Shown here one piece after another: positions 39,373 to 48,320 of a DNA stretch of 58,670 bases (position 1 is its first letter; each line of letters starts with the position of its first letter). The stretch lies in the NCBI RefSeq assembly GCF_000690905.1, contig NZ_JMCL01000104.1, positions 1 through 58,670 of the forward strand, read 5' to 3'. This DNA is from Pseudomonas sp. Ant30-3. GTDB lineage: Bacteria; Pseudomonadota; Gammaproteobacteria; Pseudomonadales; Pseudomonadaceae. Both the position numbers and the translations under genes were made by a program. Under the pieces are notes generated by a model. The model made no database searches. It had not been told where the DNA came from and was given only the letters and a program-made list of their open reading frames with translations.

Positions 39373-39492
39373 ATGTCTTTTTCCAGCGCTCTACCAGCCG
39401 CCATCCAGATTTGCTATAGAGCCGTCGTTGAAAACGGCCAGTCAGCTCCCGCCAAGTGCGGGTTTGCTGTTGATCCCACTTCCGTGTGGGCT

Positions 39493-39514
39493 GCGCAAAA
39501 GCGGACTTTTGCGC
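39493..39514. terminator. Hairpin directly downstream of ffh
   Basis: GCGCAAAAG (39493-39501) pairs perfectly with CTTTTGCGC (39506-39514) over a 4-base loop, eight bases after the ffh stop codon. It lacks a T-run outside the stem, so terminator activity is only probable. Confidence 0.5.
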
Positions 39515-39521
39515 GAAATAT

Positions 39522-40898
39522 TTACATTTTCGGCATGCCGCCGCCGGGCAACATACCGCCCATGCCGCGCATCATTTTGGCCATTCCGCCTTTCGCGGAG
39601 AATTTCTTCATCATCTTCTGCATCTGCTTGTGCTGCTTGATCAAGCGACCGATGTCCTGCACCTGGGTGCCGGAACCCATGGCGATCCGGCGCTTGCGCG
39701 AACCGCTGATCAACTCAGGGTCGCGGCGCTCGGCCGGGGTCATGGAATTGATGATGGCTTCCATTTGTTTGAACTGCTTCTCTGCCGCGCCCTGGGCATT
39801 GCCCATCTGCGCCAGATTGACACCGCCGATGTTCGGCAGCTTGTCCATGAGGCCACCGAGGCCGCCCATGTTCTTCATCTGTTGCAGCTGATCACGGAAG
39901 TCTTCGAGATCGAAGCCCTTGCCCTTCTTCAGTTTTTTAGCAAGCTTGTCGGCTTTGTCTTTGTCGAGGGTCTGTTCAGCCTGTTCGATCAGGCTGAGCA
40001 CGTCGCCCATACCGAGGATGCGCGAAGCGATCCGCTCAGGGTGGAACGGTTCGAGCGCATCGCTCTTCTCGCCCATACCGATGAACTTGATCGGCTTGCC
40101 GGTGATGGCGCGAACCGACAGCGCCGCACCGCCACGGGCGTCGCCGTCGACCTTGGTCAGGATCACACCGGTCAGCGGCAATGCATCACCGAAGGCCTTG
40201 GCCGTGTTCGCGGCATCCTGACCGGTCATGGCGTCGACCACGAACAGGGTTTCGACCGGATTGATCGCGGCGTGCAACGCCTTGATCTCGCCCATCATCT
40301 CTTCGTCGATGTGCAGACGACCGGCGGTATCGACGATGACTACATCAATAAACTTGAGCTTTGCTTCTTTAATAGCGGCTTGCGCGATCTCGACCGGCTT
40401 CTGGCTCAGGTCGGACGGGAAGAAGGTCACACCGACTTCACCGGCCAGCATTTCCAGCTGCTTGATTGCTGCCGGACGGTAGATGTCCGCGGACACCACC
40501 ATGACGGACTTCTTCTTGCGCTCTTTAAGGAAGCGCGCAAGTTTGCCGGCGGTGGTGGTTTTACCCGCGCCCTGCAGACCGGCCATCAAGACGATGGCGG
40601 GTGGCACGGCACTCAGGTTTAAGTCTTCGTTGGCCGCGCCCATCAGGCTTTCGAGTTCGGCCTGGACAATTTTCACGAACGCCTGACCCGGCGTCAGGCT
40701 GCGCGACACTTCCGTGCCGACAGCGCGTTCCTTGACCGAATTGACGAAGTCCTTCACCACCGGCAAGGCAACGTCAGCCTCGAGCAACGCCATGCGCACT
40801 TCGCGCAGGGTGTCTTTGATGTTGTCTTCGGTCAGCTTGGCCTTGCCGGTGACATGGCGCAGCGTCTGCGAGAGACGGTCGGTTAAGTTTTCAAACAT
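39522..40898 (-). CDS. ffh: Signal recognition particle protein Ffh
   Basis: Ffh binds signal sequences of nascent membrane proteins and 4.5S RNA, docking with FtsY. The 458-residue protein has the helical N domain (1-85), the GTPase G domain (GLQGAGKTTTAGKL, VDTAGRLH, TKVDGDARGG) and a methionine-rich M domain ending in a glycine-methionine-rich tail. It is transcribed alone upstream of the rpsP operon. Confidence 0.98.
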   Translation of the reverse strand: MFENLTDRLSQTLRHVTGKAKLTEDNIKDTLREVRMALLEADVALPVVKDFVNSVKERAVGTEVSRSLTPGQAFVKIVQAELESLMGAANEDLNLSAVPPAIVLMAGLQGAGKTTTAGKLARFLKERKKKSVMVVSADIYRPAAIKQLEMLAGEVGVTFFPSDLSQKPVEIAQAAIKEAKLKFIDVVIVDTAGRLHIDEEMMGEIKALHAAINPVETLFVVDAMTGQDAANTAKAFGDALPLTGVILTKVDGDARGGAALSVRAITGKPIKFIGMGEKSDALEPFHPERIASRILGMGDVLSLIEQAEQTLDKDKADKLAKKLKKGKGFDLEDFRDQLQQMKNMGGLGGLMDKLPNIGGVNLAQMGNAQGAAEKQFKQMEAIINSMTPAERRDPELISGSRKRRIAMGSGTQVQDIGRLIKQHKQMQKMMKKFSAKGGMAKMMRGMGGMLPGGGMPKM

Positions 40899-41093
40899 TG
40901 CGCGATCCTTTCAGGCCCTGTGTTGACCGGGATAATGGCGGCCCGGACCGTGATAAACATGAGCTCGGCGAGCCTGCGGCGTGGGCAGGTCGCGGATTAT
41001 AGCGAAGACTGCGTCTGGCGGACACCTCGCACTTTCGTGGTGTGGGGGTTCTATGCCAAACTCAGCGCCTTTCGGGCTTGCCTAACAGGATTT

Positions 41094-41906
41094 ATGCTCC
41101 CCTTGTCACCCAGTTTGCTTACCACCCTCGCCGCCGCCTGCCTCTATGCCGCTGCGACTCTCTATCAAGGCACTCGTCTGGCCACCGGCGCCAAGGCGAA
41201 CAAGCGCCTGCTGGTCACGCTCGGCGTGCTTGCGGTGCTGGCCCATAGCGCCAGCCTGCTGACTCACCTGTTGACGCCGATCGGCCTGGGCCTGGACTTC
41301 TTCAGTGCCGCCAGCCTGATCGCCGCTGCGGTCATCGCCCTGACGCTGCTGGCCTGCTCACGGATTCCGGTGGAAAACCTGCTGGTATTGCTGTTCCCGC
41401 TGGGCGCTGCAACCGTCTTGCTGGCGCAGTTCGCGCCGGCCGGCACGGTGCAGATCATCGACGAAGAACCGGGTATTCTCGCTCACATCCTCCTGTCGAT
41501 CCTCGCGTATGGCATGTTTACCATCGCGGTGTTCCAGGCCTTGTTGCTGCTGGTTCAGGACCATCAACTCAAGCACAAGCACCCGTCCGGGCTGATCAAG
41601 AACTTCCCGCCGCTGCAAACCATGGAAAGCCTGCTGTTCGGTTTCCTGTGGGCCGGCTGGACCTTGCTGTCGATGTCACTGATCTCCGGCTGGTTTTTCG
41701 TCGAAAACCTGTTTGCCCAACATCTGGTGCACAAAACCTTGCTGGCATGCCTCGCCTGGATTGTTTTCAGCGTGCTGCTGTGGGGTCGCAACCGCCTCGG
41801 CTGGCGCGGGCACAAGGCCATTCGCTGGACCCTCGCCGGTTTCTGCCTGCTGATGCTGGCGTACTTCGGCAGCAAGCTGGTCCGTGAATACATTCTGCAC
41901 ATCTGA
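41094..41906 (+). CDS. CcsA/YpjD-type inner-membrane protein
   Basis: The 270-residue protein is almost entirely hydrophobic (about eight spans) and matches the cytochrome c assembly domain family, with GILAHILLSILAYGMFTIAVFQALLLL (about residues 122-148) and the HxxxLLAWIVF-like late span. Several of these proteins sit next to ffh in pseudomonads, and their role in haem handling is inferred rather than shown. ATG 41094 with AGGA upstream is the start; the longer open frame from 40920 overlaps the ffh promoter region. Confidence 0.82.
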   Translation: MLPLSPSLLTTLAAACLYAAATLYQGTRLATGAKANKRLLVTLGVLAVLAHSASLLTHLLTPIGLGLDFFSAASLIAAAVIALTLLACSRIPVENLLVLLFPLGAATVLLAQFAPAGTVQIIDEEPGILAHILLSILAYGMFTIAVFQALLLLVQDHQLKHKHPSGLIKNFPPLQTMESLLFGFLWAGWTLLSMSLISGWFFVENLFAQHLVHKTLLACLAWIVFSVLLWGRNRLGWRGHKAIRWTLAGFCLLMLAYFGSKLVREYILHI

Positions 41907-41918
41907 CGGGCGGCACTA

Positions 41919-43163
41919 ATGGACGACTTGCCCTTGGGGCCGATGCTCGCAGTGGTGGCCCTGCTGATTTTATGGTCGGGCCTGTTTACCGCGATCGAAG
42001 CGGCACAACAACATGTGCTCGCCCAGCGCACGGCGTCGCGCGCCAAAGACAAGCCGCTGGCAAAGCTGAGTTTTCCACTCAGCAGCCTGATTCTCTGCAA
42101 CACGCTATGCCGCTCGCTCGTGGTGGTGATCTGCACCTTGCTGGCAATTTTCACCTGGGCCGAAAACGGTCCGTGGGCGGCATGCCTTGGCGCAGCCGCG
42201 ATTCTGCTGGTATTCGCCGACTACCTGCCGCGCACCCTCGCCGTGCGCTATCCGGATGCCGTGCTGGCCTTGGGCAACACTTTGTTGCGCATCCCTCTGA
42301 AAATTCTTTACCCTGCCGCCTGGCTGCTCAGCGGCATCAGCCAGCTGCTGACGCGACCGTTCGCACGCAAGAGCAAAGTGGTGCAGCAAAGCGAAGACGA
42401 AGCGCCGACTGACCGCAATGAGGACCATGACAGCCAGGTCAGTCGCCCGCACCCGCTGCCGGGCATCCATGCACTGGACAACATTACGGTCAACGACATT
42501 CTGGTGCCGCGTAGCGAAGTCGACGGGATCAACCTTGATGACTCGATTGAAGAAATCCTAGAACAGCTGCGCGCCAACCGACGCACGCGCCTGCCGGTAT
42601 TCCATAGCGACATCAATCAGGTGGAAGCGGTGCTCAATACCCGGCAGATCCGCCATCTGCTGGCCGGTGGCGAGCTGACGCGCGAAGCGCTGCTGGCCGC
42701 GTGTCACGACCCCTACTTCGTGCCGGAAAGCACCCCTCTGCAGCTACAACTGCTCAATTTTCACAAGCAGCAGCGACGCCTGGGCATGGTGGTCGACGAG
42801 TACGGTGAAGTGCTGGGTATTGTCACCCTCGAAGACATTCTTGAAGAAATTGTCGGCGAATTCGAAAGCCAGCACAGCCTGGAGAATCCGCACATTCATC
42901 CGCAGGCCGACGGGCGCATGATGATAGACGGTGCCGCGTCGATTCGCGATGTGAACAAGAACCTCGGCTGGCACTTACCCAGTGACGGCCCGAAAACCCT
43001 CAACGGGCTGGTCACCGAGGCGCTGGAGACGATCCCCAAAAGTCCGGTGTGCCTGAAGATCGGACGTTATCGGCTGGAGATTCTCGAAACCGAGGACAAC
43101 CGCGTTACGCGCGTGCTGATCTGGCATAACAGCACCGTTCCAACCGTTGTGCCCGCCCGCTAG
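41919..43163 (+). CDS. CNNM/CorC-type transporter (DUF21, CBS pair, CorC_HlyC domain)
   Basis: The 414-residue protein has an N-terminal DUF21 membrane domain (about 1-165), a CBS-domain pair (about 190-320; VNDILVPRSEVDGIN and YGEVLGIVTLEDILEEIVGE) and a C-terminal CorC_HlyC domain (about 335-410). This architecture matches the YfjD/CorB group, associated with magnesium and cobalt resistance or efflux. It follows the CcsA-like gene by 12 bases and is probably co-transcribed with it. Confidence 0.9.
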   Translation: MDDLPLGPMLAVVALLILWSGLFTAIEAAQQHVLAQRTASRAKDKPLAKLSFPLSSLILCNTLCRSLVVVICTLLAIFTWAENGPWAACLGAAAILLVFADYLPRTLAVRYPDAVLALGNTLLRIPLKILYPAAWLLSGISQLLTRPFARKSKVVQQSEDEAPTDRNEDHDSQVSRPHPLPGIHALDNITVNDILVPRSEVDGINLDDSIEEILEQLRANRRTRLPVFHSDINQVEAVLNTRQIRHLLAGGELTREALLAACHDPYFVPESTPLQLQLLNFHKQQRRLGMVVDEYGEVLGIVTLEDILEEIVGEFESQHSLENPHIHPQADGRMMIDGAASIRDVNKNLGWHLPSDGPKTLNGLVTEALETIPKSPVCLKIGRYRLEILETEDNRVTRVLIWHNSTVPTVVPAR

Positions 43164-43168
43164 ATATC

Positions 43169-43239
43169 AAAAAGGTTGCAGCCTGAGGCAGCTCCCACAG
43201 TTGGAATGTGCTCCGCTGGAGGCTGCGATCTTTTCAGGT
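43169..43239. repeat. Short inverted repeat downstream of the CNNM gene
   Basis: AAAAAGGTTGCAGCC and its inverted counterpart GGCTGCGATCTTTT flank a REP-like CAGCTCCCACAG core. A related single copy (GATCGCAGCCTGCAGCAGCT) occurs near 48898-48917. Confidence 0.7.
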
Positions 43240-43400
43240 TGTTCCCCTTGTTCAATCGTTAGCCGCCTTCCTATAATCGAATCCGCTTACCCAAGCCCCG
43301 CCCCACCCCGTGCTACCCGCACCCCGAGTCAAACCCACATCCCTGGGTGTTCCACCATAATAATTCTCTCCACTGGGGCATGACTGTCAGGGATTAACGC

Positions 43401-44724
43401 ATGACGACCAGCACGACTTACAGCGAAACCACGCCCGAACAACCGACCAACTCCGCCACCCGCGTGGCCACGGCGAGCTTTATCGGCACGGCCATCGAGT
43501 TCTACGATTTCTACGTTTACGCCACGGCCGCCGCCTTGGTGATCGGCCCTGTGTTCTTTCCGCAGACCTCCGGCACCGCGCAAATGCTCTCGGCATTCCT
43601 CACGTTCGGTATCGCCTTCCTCGCCCGCCCGCTGGGTTCGGCGCTGTTCGGCCATTTCGGTGATCGCATCGGGCGCAAGTCGACGCTGGTCGCCTCGTTG
43701 CTATTGATGGGCGTGTGCACGACGCTGATTGGCGTGCTGCCGGGTTATGACAGCATTGGCGCCTGGGCACCGATTCTGCTGTGCGTGTTGCGCTTTGGCC
43801 AAGGCTTGGGACTGGGCGGCGAATGGGGCGGTGCGGCATTGCTGGCGACGGAGAACGCGCCCAAAGGCAAGCGTGCCTGGTTTGGCATGTTTCCGCAGCT
43901 CGGCCCTTCGATCGGTTTCCTGGCGGCGAACGGGCTGTTTCTGACGCTGGCCATGACTCTGGATGACGAACAGTTTCGCTCATGGGGCTGGCGCATCCCG
44001 TTCCTGCTGAGTGCTGAGTGCTGCGCTGGTGATGGTGGGCCTGTACGTGCGCCTGAAGCTGCATGAAACGCCGGTATTCGCCAACGCCATGGCCCGCCAG
44101 GAACGGGTAAAAATCCCGTTGGTCGAACTGTGCAGCCAATACTGGGCACCCATGTTGCTGGGCGCCGGCTCGATGGTGGTCTGTTACGCGCTGTTCTACA
44201 TCTCGACCGTGTTCTCACTGAGTTATGGCGTGTCGACGCTGGGGTATACCCGCGAAACCTTCCTCGCGCTGTTGTGCTTCGCGGTGCTGTTCATGGCGGC
44301 GGCAACGCCGTTGTCAGCGCTGGCGAGCGATCGCTATGGGCGCAAACCGGTGCTGATCGTCGGTGGCGTGCTCGCGGTGCTGTCCGGGTTTCTGATGGAA
44401 CCGTTGCTCACCCAGGGTTCGACCTGGGGCGTGGCGCTGTTCCTGTGCATCGAGTTGTTTTTGATGGGCGTAACGTTCGCGCCGATGGGGGCGCTACTGC
44501 CCGAGTTATTTCCGACGCATGTGCGCTACACCGGAGGGTCGGCGGCCTACAACCTTGGCGGAATCGTCGGTGCTTCAGCGGCGCCGTTTTTTGCGCAGAA
44601 GCTGGTGGCGATGGGCGGATTGAGTTACGTCGGCGGGTATGTGTCGGGAGCAGCGGTGCTGAGTCTGATTGCGGTGCTGTGTCTGAAAGAGACGCGCGAT
44701 AACGATTTGAATCGGGTTGCCTGA
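43401..44724 (+). pseudogene. MHS-family MFS transporter, split by a 7-bp tandem duplication
   Basis: Two frames together make a metabolite:H+ symporter of the MFS MHS family. The first (43401-44066) has IGTAIEFYDFYVYATAAALVIG (residues about 29-50) and GHFGDRIGRKSTL; the second (from about 44020) continues LVMVGLYVRLKLHETPVF to ALCLKETRD-like ends. The break is at 44006-44019, where GCTGAGT occurs twice in tandem. Removing seven bases restores a single 438-residue protein (FLLSAALVMVGLY) of normal family length. As written the first frame reads into unrelated residues and stops. Substrate class (shikimate, proline or dicarboxylates) is not decidable. Confidence 0.87.
44006..44019 (+). repeat. 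7-bp tandem duplication (GCTGAGT x2) causing a frameshift
   Basis: GCTGAGTGCTGAGT precedes GCTGCG. The second half of the transporter is in the frame offset by exactly seven bases, and one copy of the heptamer is missing from the expected coding sequence. Confidence 0.85.
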
Positions 44725-44729
44725 TAGAC

Positions 44730-44823
44730 CGCCATCGCGGGCAAGCCTTGCTCCCACAGGTCAATGTCGACACCCAATTATGCGTGCGACGCGAACCTGT
44801 GGGAGCAAAGCTTGCTCGCGATG
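44730..44823. repeat. REP doublet between the MFS gene and purT
   Basis: Inverted arms ACCGCCATCGCGGGCAAGCC (44729-44760) and the counterpart 44797-44823 (GGGAGCAAAGCTTGCTCGCG) belong to the GCTCGCGA-type family. It sits between convergent genes. Confidence 0.85.
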
Positions 44824-44826
44824 CTT

Positions 44827-46008
44827 TTAAAGCTCTACAACAACAGCCTGCGAAGCACGGGTCGCTTTAGCGCGAGCAGCCTCGATCGACTCATCCCGCG
44901 CCAGCGCCACACCCATCCGACGCTGGCCATGCACTTCTGGCTTGCCGAACAAACGCAACGCCGTATCCGGTTCGCTCAGCGCAGCACCGAGATTGGCGAA
45001 CGCTGTCTGCGTCGACTGCCCTTCCACCAGGATCACCGCCGATGCCGAAGGCGCGAACTGGCGGATCAACGGAATCGGCAGGCCCAGAATCGCCCGCGCA
45101 TGCAAAGCGAATTGCGACAAGTCCTGAGAAATCAGCGTGACCAGACCCGTGTCGTGCGGGCGCGGCGAGACTTCGCTGAACCACACTTGATCACCCTTGA
45201 TGAACAGCTCGACACCAAACAGGCCACGACCGCCCAAGGCTTCGGTGACGGCTTTGGCGACACGCTCGGATTCAGCCAGTGCCACCGGGCTCATGGCTTG
45301 CGGCTGCCAGGATTCCTGATAGTCGCCCTTCTCCTGACGGTGACCCACCGGTGCGCAGAAGGTGGTGCCGCCGACGTGGCGCACGGTCAGCAGGGTAATT
45401 TCGTAATCAAAATCAATGAAGCCTTCGATGATCACCCTACCTTTACCGGCGCGACCACCTTCCTGGGCGTAATCCCAGGCGGTTTTCACGTCATCGGCGC
45501 TGCGCAGCAGGCTCTGGCCTTTGCCCGACGAACTCATCACCGGCTTGACCACGCACGGGAAACCGAGGTCTTCGACGGCTTTGCTGTAGTCCTCGAAGGT
45601 ATCGGCGAAAAAGTACGGCGAGGTCGGCACGCCCAGTTCTTCAGCGGCCAGACGACGGATGCCTTCGCGGTTCATGGTCAGCTGCGCGGCGCGCGCGGTC
45701 GGGATCACGGTGAAGCCTTCAGCTTCCAGCTCGACCAGGGTCGAAGTGGCGATGGCTTCGATTTCCGGCACGATGAAGTGCGGCTTCTCGGCTTCGATGA
45801 CCGCACGCAGGGCAGCGCCGTCGAGCATGTTGATCACGTGGCTGCGATGGGCCACCTGCATGGCCGGTGCGTTGGCGTAGCGATCCACGGCAATCACTTC
45901 AACGCCCAGGCGTTGCAGCTCGATCACCACTTCCTTGCCCAGCTCGCCACAGCCACACATCAATACGCGGGTCGCGGTGGGCGACAATGGAGTTCCGATA
46001 CGGGTCAT
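44827..46008 (-). CDS. purT: Formate-dependent phosphoribosylglycinamide formyltransferase PurT
   Basis: PurT uses formate and ATP to formylate GAR in purine synthesis. The 393-residue protein has the ATP-grasp fold: VLMCGCGELGKEVVIELQRLG at the start, CVVKPVMSSSGKGQSL near residue 150, VELFIKGDQVWFSEVSPRPHDTG near residue 275. It stands alone on the minus strand; purL lies 4 kb to the right. Confidence 0.96.
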   Translation of the reverse strand: MTRIGTPLSPTATRVLMCGCGELGKEVVIELQRLGVEVIAVDRYANAPAMQVAHRSHVINMLDGAALRAVIEAEKPHFIVPEIEAIATSTLVELEAEGFTVIPTARAAQLTMNREGIRRLAAEELGVPTSPYFFADTFEDYSKAVEDLGFPCVVKPVMSSSGKGQSLLRSADDVKTAWDYAQEGGRAGKGRVIIEGFIDFDYEITLLTVRHVGGTTFCAPVGHRQEKGDYQESWQPQAMSPVALAESERVAKAVTEALGGRGLFGVELFIKGDQVWFSEVSPRPHDTGLVTLISQDLSQFALHARAILGLPIPLIRQFAPSASAVILVEGQSTQTAFANLGAALSEPDTALRLFGKPEVHGQRRMGVALARDESIEAARAKATRASQAVVVEL

Positions 46009-46106
46009 CTCAGGTCCTCAAAGAAGCGGATCAGCGAGGGACGCGAGCCTGGCACGCTTCCCATGGGGAGAAAGCGCGGCATTTTACATGAACCGGAGGG
46101 TTTCGC

Positions 46107-46574
46107 TCAGCCGGTGACGGCCTGTTTGCGCAAACGCCACGCCATGATCAGCCACACGGCCGTGACGCCGGCAAATTTCGAGGCCATGGCGGTGATTATC
46201 ACGGCCGGGGTGAAGGCGTCGATCATGCCGAAGAAGATGAAAGTATCGAGCGGGATGCTCAGCGCGGAACTTATCCACAGGCGATCGTGCAGTGGGCGTT
46301 TCGTGATGGTGAACACCAGCCAGTCGATGCACTCCGACACAGCGAATGCCGTCGCGCTGGCCAAGGCGATGGAGGGGTCGGAGGTGACGTAGGACAGTAC
46401 CAGCGCAGCTAGCATTGCCACAATTGCACCGTGGCCGAAGCGGATTTGCACCATGTCGCGGAGAACGAACACCAGCCCGCCCCACGCCGACCAGATGATG
46501 TCCAGGTGTGGCGCGGTGGAAAAGGCGTAGTTGATCAGCACGACGCTGCTGATGTAGGCGATCAGGAAGAGCAT
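46107..46574 (-). CDS. VUT-family membrane protein (putative vitamin-like precursor transporter)
   Basis: The 155-residue, mostly hydrophobic protein has about five spans and the VUT/YhhQ-like segments VSECIDWLVFTITKRPLHDRLWISS and IPLDTFIFFGMIDAF. YhhQ relatives are implicated in queuosine-precursor uptake; the match here is to the broader family, so the substrate is inferred only weakly. It is a single gene with no neighbours that clarify the role. Confidence 0.8.
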   Translation of the reverse strand: MLFLIAYISSVVLINYAFSTAPHLDIIWSAWGGLVFVLRDMVQIRFGHGAIVAMLAALVLSYVTSDPSIALASATAFAVSECIDWLVFTITKRPLHDRLWISSALSIPLDTFIFFGMIDAFTPAVIITAMASKFAGVTAVWLIMAWRLRKQAVTG

Positions 46575-46651
46575 GTTGGCGGGTGATACCTGTCAGTTTG
46601 GTGCGCAGGGTACTGCAGCCATCCACAGCTGCCAAACCTGGATACGGTCTT

Positions 46652-46784
46652 TGTAGCAGCTGGCGAAGCCTGCGTTCGGCGGCGCAGCCGTCGTAAAACC
46701 TGAGCGCGAGGTCTTTCTGAAACACCGCGTCGCCTGAACTCACGACGGCTGCGCCGCCGGACGCAGGCTTCGCCAGCTGCTACA
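46652..46784. repeat. REP-like inverted pair with 43-base arms
   Basis: Arms 46652-46694 and 46742-46784 are identical inverted complements at 42 of 43 positions (core GCTGGCGAAGCCTGCGT). Its sequence family differs from the GCTCGCGA-type doublets. The right arm covers the stop codon of the DUF1289 gene (TAG at 46780-46782). Confidence 0.92.
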
Positions 46785-46995
46785 GGTCGGGGGTTTTTCC
46801 CAGCATCCAGAGCAGCCCACTGGATTTGGCCCGCTCATGACAAAACCCCAGCACCGCTCGGCGCTCGTCGTTACTCATCCGGCTCCAGCGCGTGATCTCT
46901 TCCACGGTGCGCTGACACCCGGTGCAGATGTCCGCCTCGTCCAGCGCACAGATATTCACGCAGGGTGAGCGGACCGGGCGCTCCGCTGTGGTCAT
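46780..46995 (-). CDS. DUF1289 small protein
   Basis: The 71-residue protein has the DUF1289 cysteine pattern: SPCVNICALDEADICTGCQRTVEEI, then a C-terminal FCHERAK. The cysteines suggest a bound metal, although no function is established. It overlaps the downstream carbonic-anhydrase-like gene's end by four bases. Its own stop codon lies inside the 43-base REP-like arm. Confidence 0.85.
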   Translation of the reverse strand: MTTAERPVRSPCVNICALDEADICTGCQRTVEEITRWSRMSNDERRAVLGFCHERAKSSGLLWMLGKTPDL

Positions 46996-47516
46996 TGCTC
47001 CTGCTCGGCCAGATCGCGGGCATAACGCTGCGAGTTATGCACGTAATGCGCGGCGCTCGCTTCGAGCATGCTCTTCTGTTGCTCGGTCAATTCGCGCACC
47101 ACTTTGCCGGGCGACCCCATGACCAGCGAACCGTCGGGAATCTCCTTGCCCTCGCCGATCAGCGAGTTGGCGCCGATGATGCAGTGCTTGCCGATTTTGG
47201 CGCCGTTGAGGATCACCGCATTGATCCCGATCAGGCTGTAATCACCCACCGTGCAGCCATGAAGCATGGCGTTATGGCCGATGGTCACCCCGGTGCCGAG
47301 GGTCAACGGGTAGCCCATGTCGGTGTGCATCACCGTGCCGTCCTGCACGTTGCTGTTCTTGCCGATCAGGATCAGCTCATTATCGCCACGCAACACGGCG
47401 TTGAACCAGACGTTGGCGCCCTCCTCCAGCTTGACCTTGCCCACCAGCACGGCGTTAGGCGCGACCCAGCTCTGTGGGTGGGTTTCGACGCGGGCGTCGC
47501 CCAAGCGATATTTCAT
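46992..47516 (-). CDS. Gamma-class carbonic anhydrase-like protein
   Basis: The 174-residue protein folds as a left-handed beta-helix of hexapeptide repeats (NAVLVGKVKLEEGANVWFNAVLRGD onward). Three candidate zinc-binding histidines occur in MHTDMG and TIGHNAMLHGC. Some relatives (PaaY, CaiE) are thioesterases or have no carbonic anhydrase activity, so only the fold is safe. Its start is upstream of DUF1289, with the two overlapping by four bases (ATGA). Confidence 0.9.
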   Translation of the reverse strand: MKYRLGDARVETHPQSWVAPNAVLVGKVKLEEGANVWFNAVLRGDNELILIGKNSNVQDGTVMHTDMGYPLTLGTGVTIGHNAMLHGCTVGDYSLIGINAVILNGAKIGKHCIIGANSLIGEGKEIPDGSLVMGSPGKVVRELTEQQKSMLEASAAHYVHNSQRYARDLAEQEQ

Positions 47517-47574
47517 TTTATTGTCCTCAAGGGCCAGGCAGGCTCACACGCTAATTCACACCATACGAATGGCT

Positions 47575-48174
47575 TCAGGTATTGATGAAACTCTTGGGCG
47601 GTTGGTGCAGGCTGATTTTCGCGTCATACAGAAGGTTGATCAACTCGACGATCATGATTGCCGTCAAACCCCAGATCTTGTACTCGCCATAACGGTAGCT
47701 TGGCACATACCAGCTGCGGCCCTGGTAATCGATGCGGTGCGTATGTTCGCGCGGGTCCTCGCGAAAGAACTCCAGCGGCACGCTGAACACCGCAGCGATC
47801 TCGGCATCATTGGGTTGATACTCGACGAAATCAGGGATCACCCCGACATAGGGCGTCACTTTGATGCCGTGCAGAGAAATCAGCGGGCTGAGCGGGCCAA
47901 TCACTTCGACCAGGCCCGGCGGCAAACCGATTTCTTCCTGGGCTTCGCGCAAGGCTGTGAAAATCAGGTCCGGGTCTTCGGGGTCACGACGACCGCCGGG
48001 GAATGCGACTTCGCCGCCGTGAGTCGAGAGCCCGCTGGCGCGCAGGGTCAGCACCAGCTCCGGTTCATCGCTGCGGGTGATAGGCACCAGGACGGCGGCC
48101 TCGGGGAAACGTTTATCGGTTTCCAGCGTTCGCGGCGTGTGATTGCTTACACGGTGAAGTAGCTCGTCCAGCAT
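47575..48174 (-). CDS. NUDIX CoA pyrophosphatase (NudL-like)
   Basis: The 199-residue hydrolase has a complete NUDIX box, GGRRDPEDPDLIFTALREAQ continuing EEIGL (about 60-84), and the CoA-type upstream segment LSTHGGEVAFPG. It probably cleaves coenzyme A or acyl-CoA to phosphopantetheine. It is divergent from a second NUDIX gene that starts 146 bases away. Confidence 0.88.
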   Translation of the reverse strand: MLDELLHRVSNHTPRTLETDKRFPEAAVLVPITRSDEPELVLTLRASGLSTHGGEVAFPGGRRDPEDPDLIFTALREAQEEIGLPPGLVEVIGPLSPLISLHGIKVTPYVGVIPDFVEYQPNDAEIAAVFSVPLEFFREDPREHTHRIDYQGRSWYVPSYRYGEYKIWGLTAIMIVELINLLYDAKISLHQPPKSFINT

Positions 48175-48320
48175 GAGTCTTCTCGATTTATTCGCTACCT
48201 TGCATCATGCACCAATCACATCGGCCGCCCAACCCCCGAACAGCCTCGTGTCGCGAAACGACAACTTGCCGACTGACACCGCCACACGCCAAGATAGGCG
48301 CAGACTTCAGGAACCCAAGC

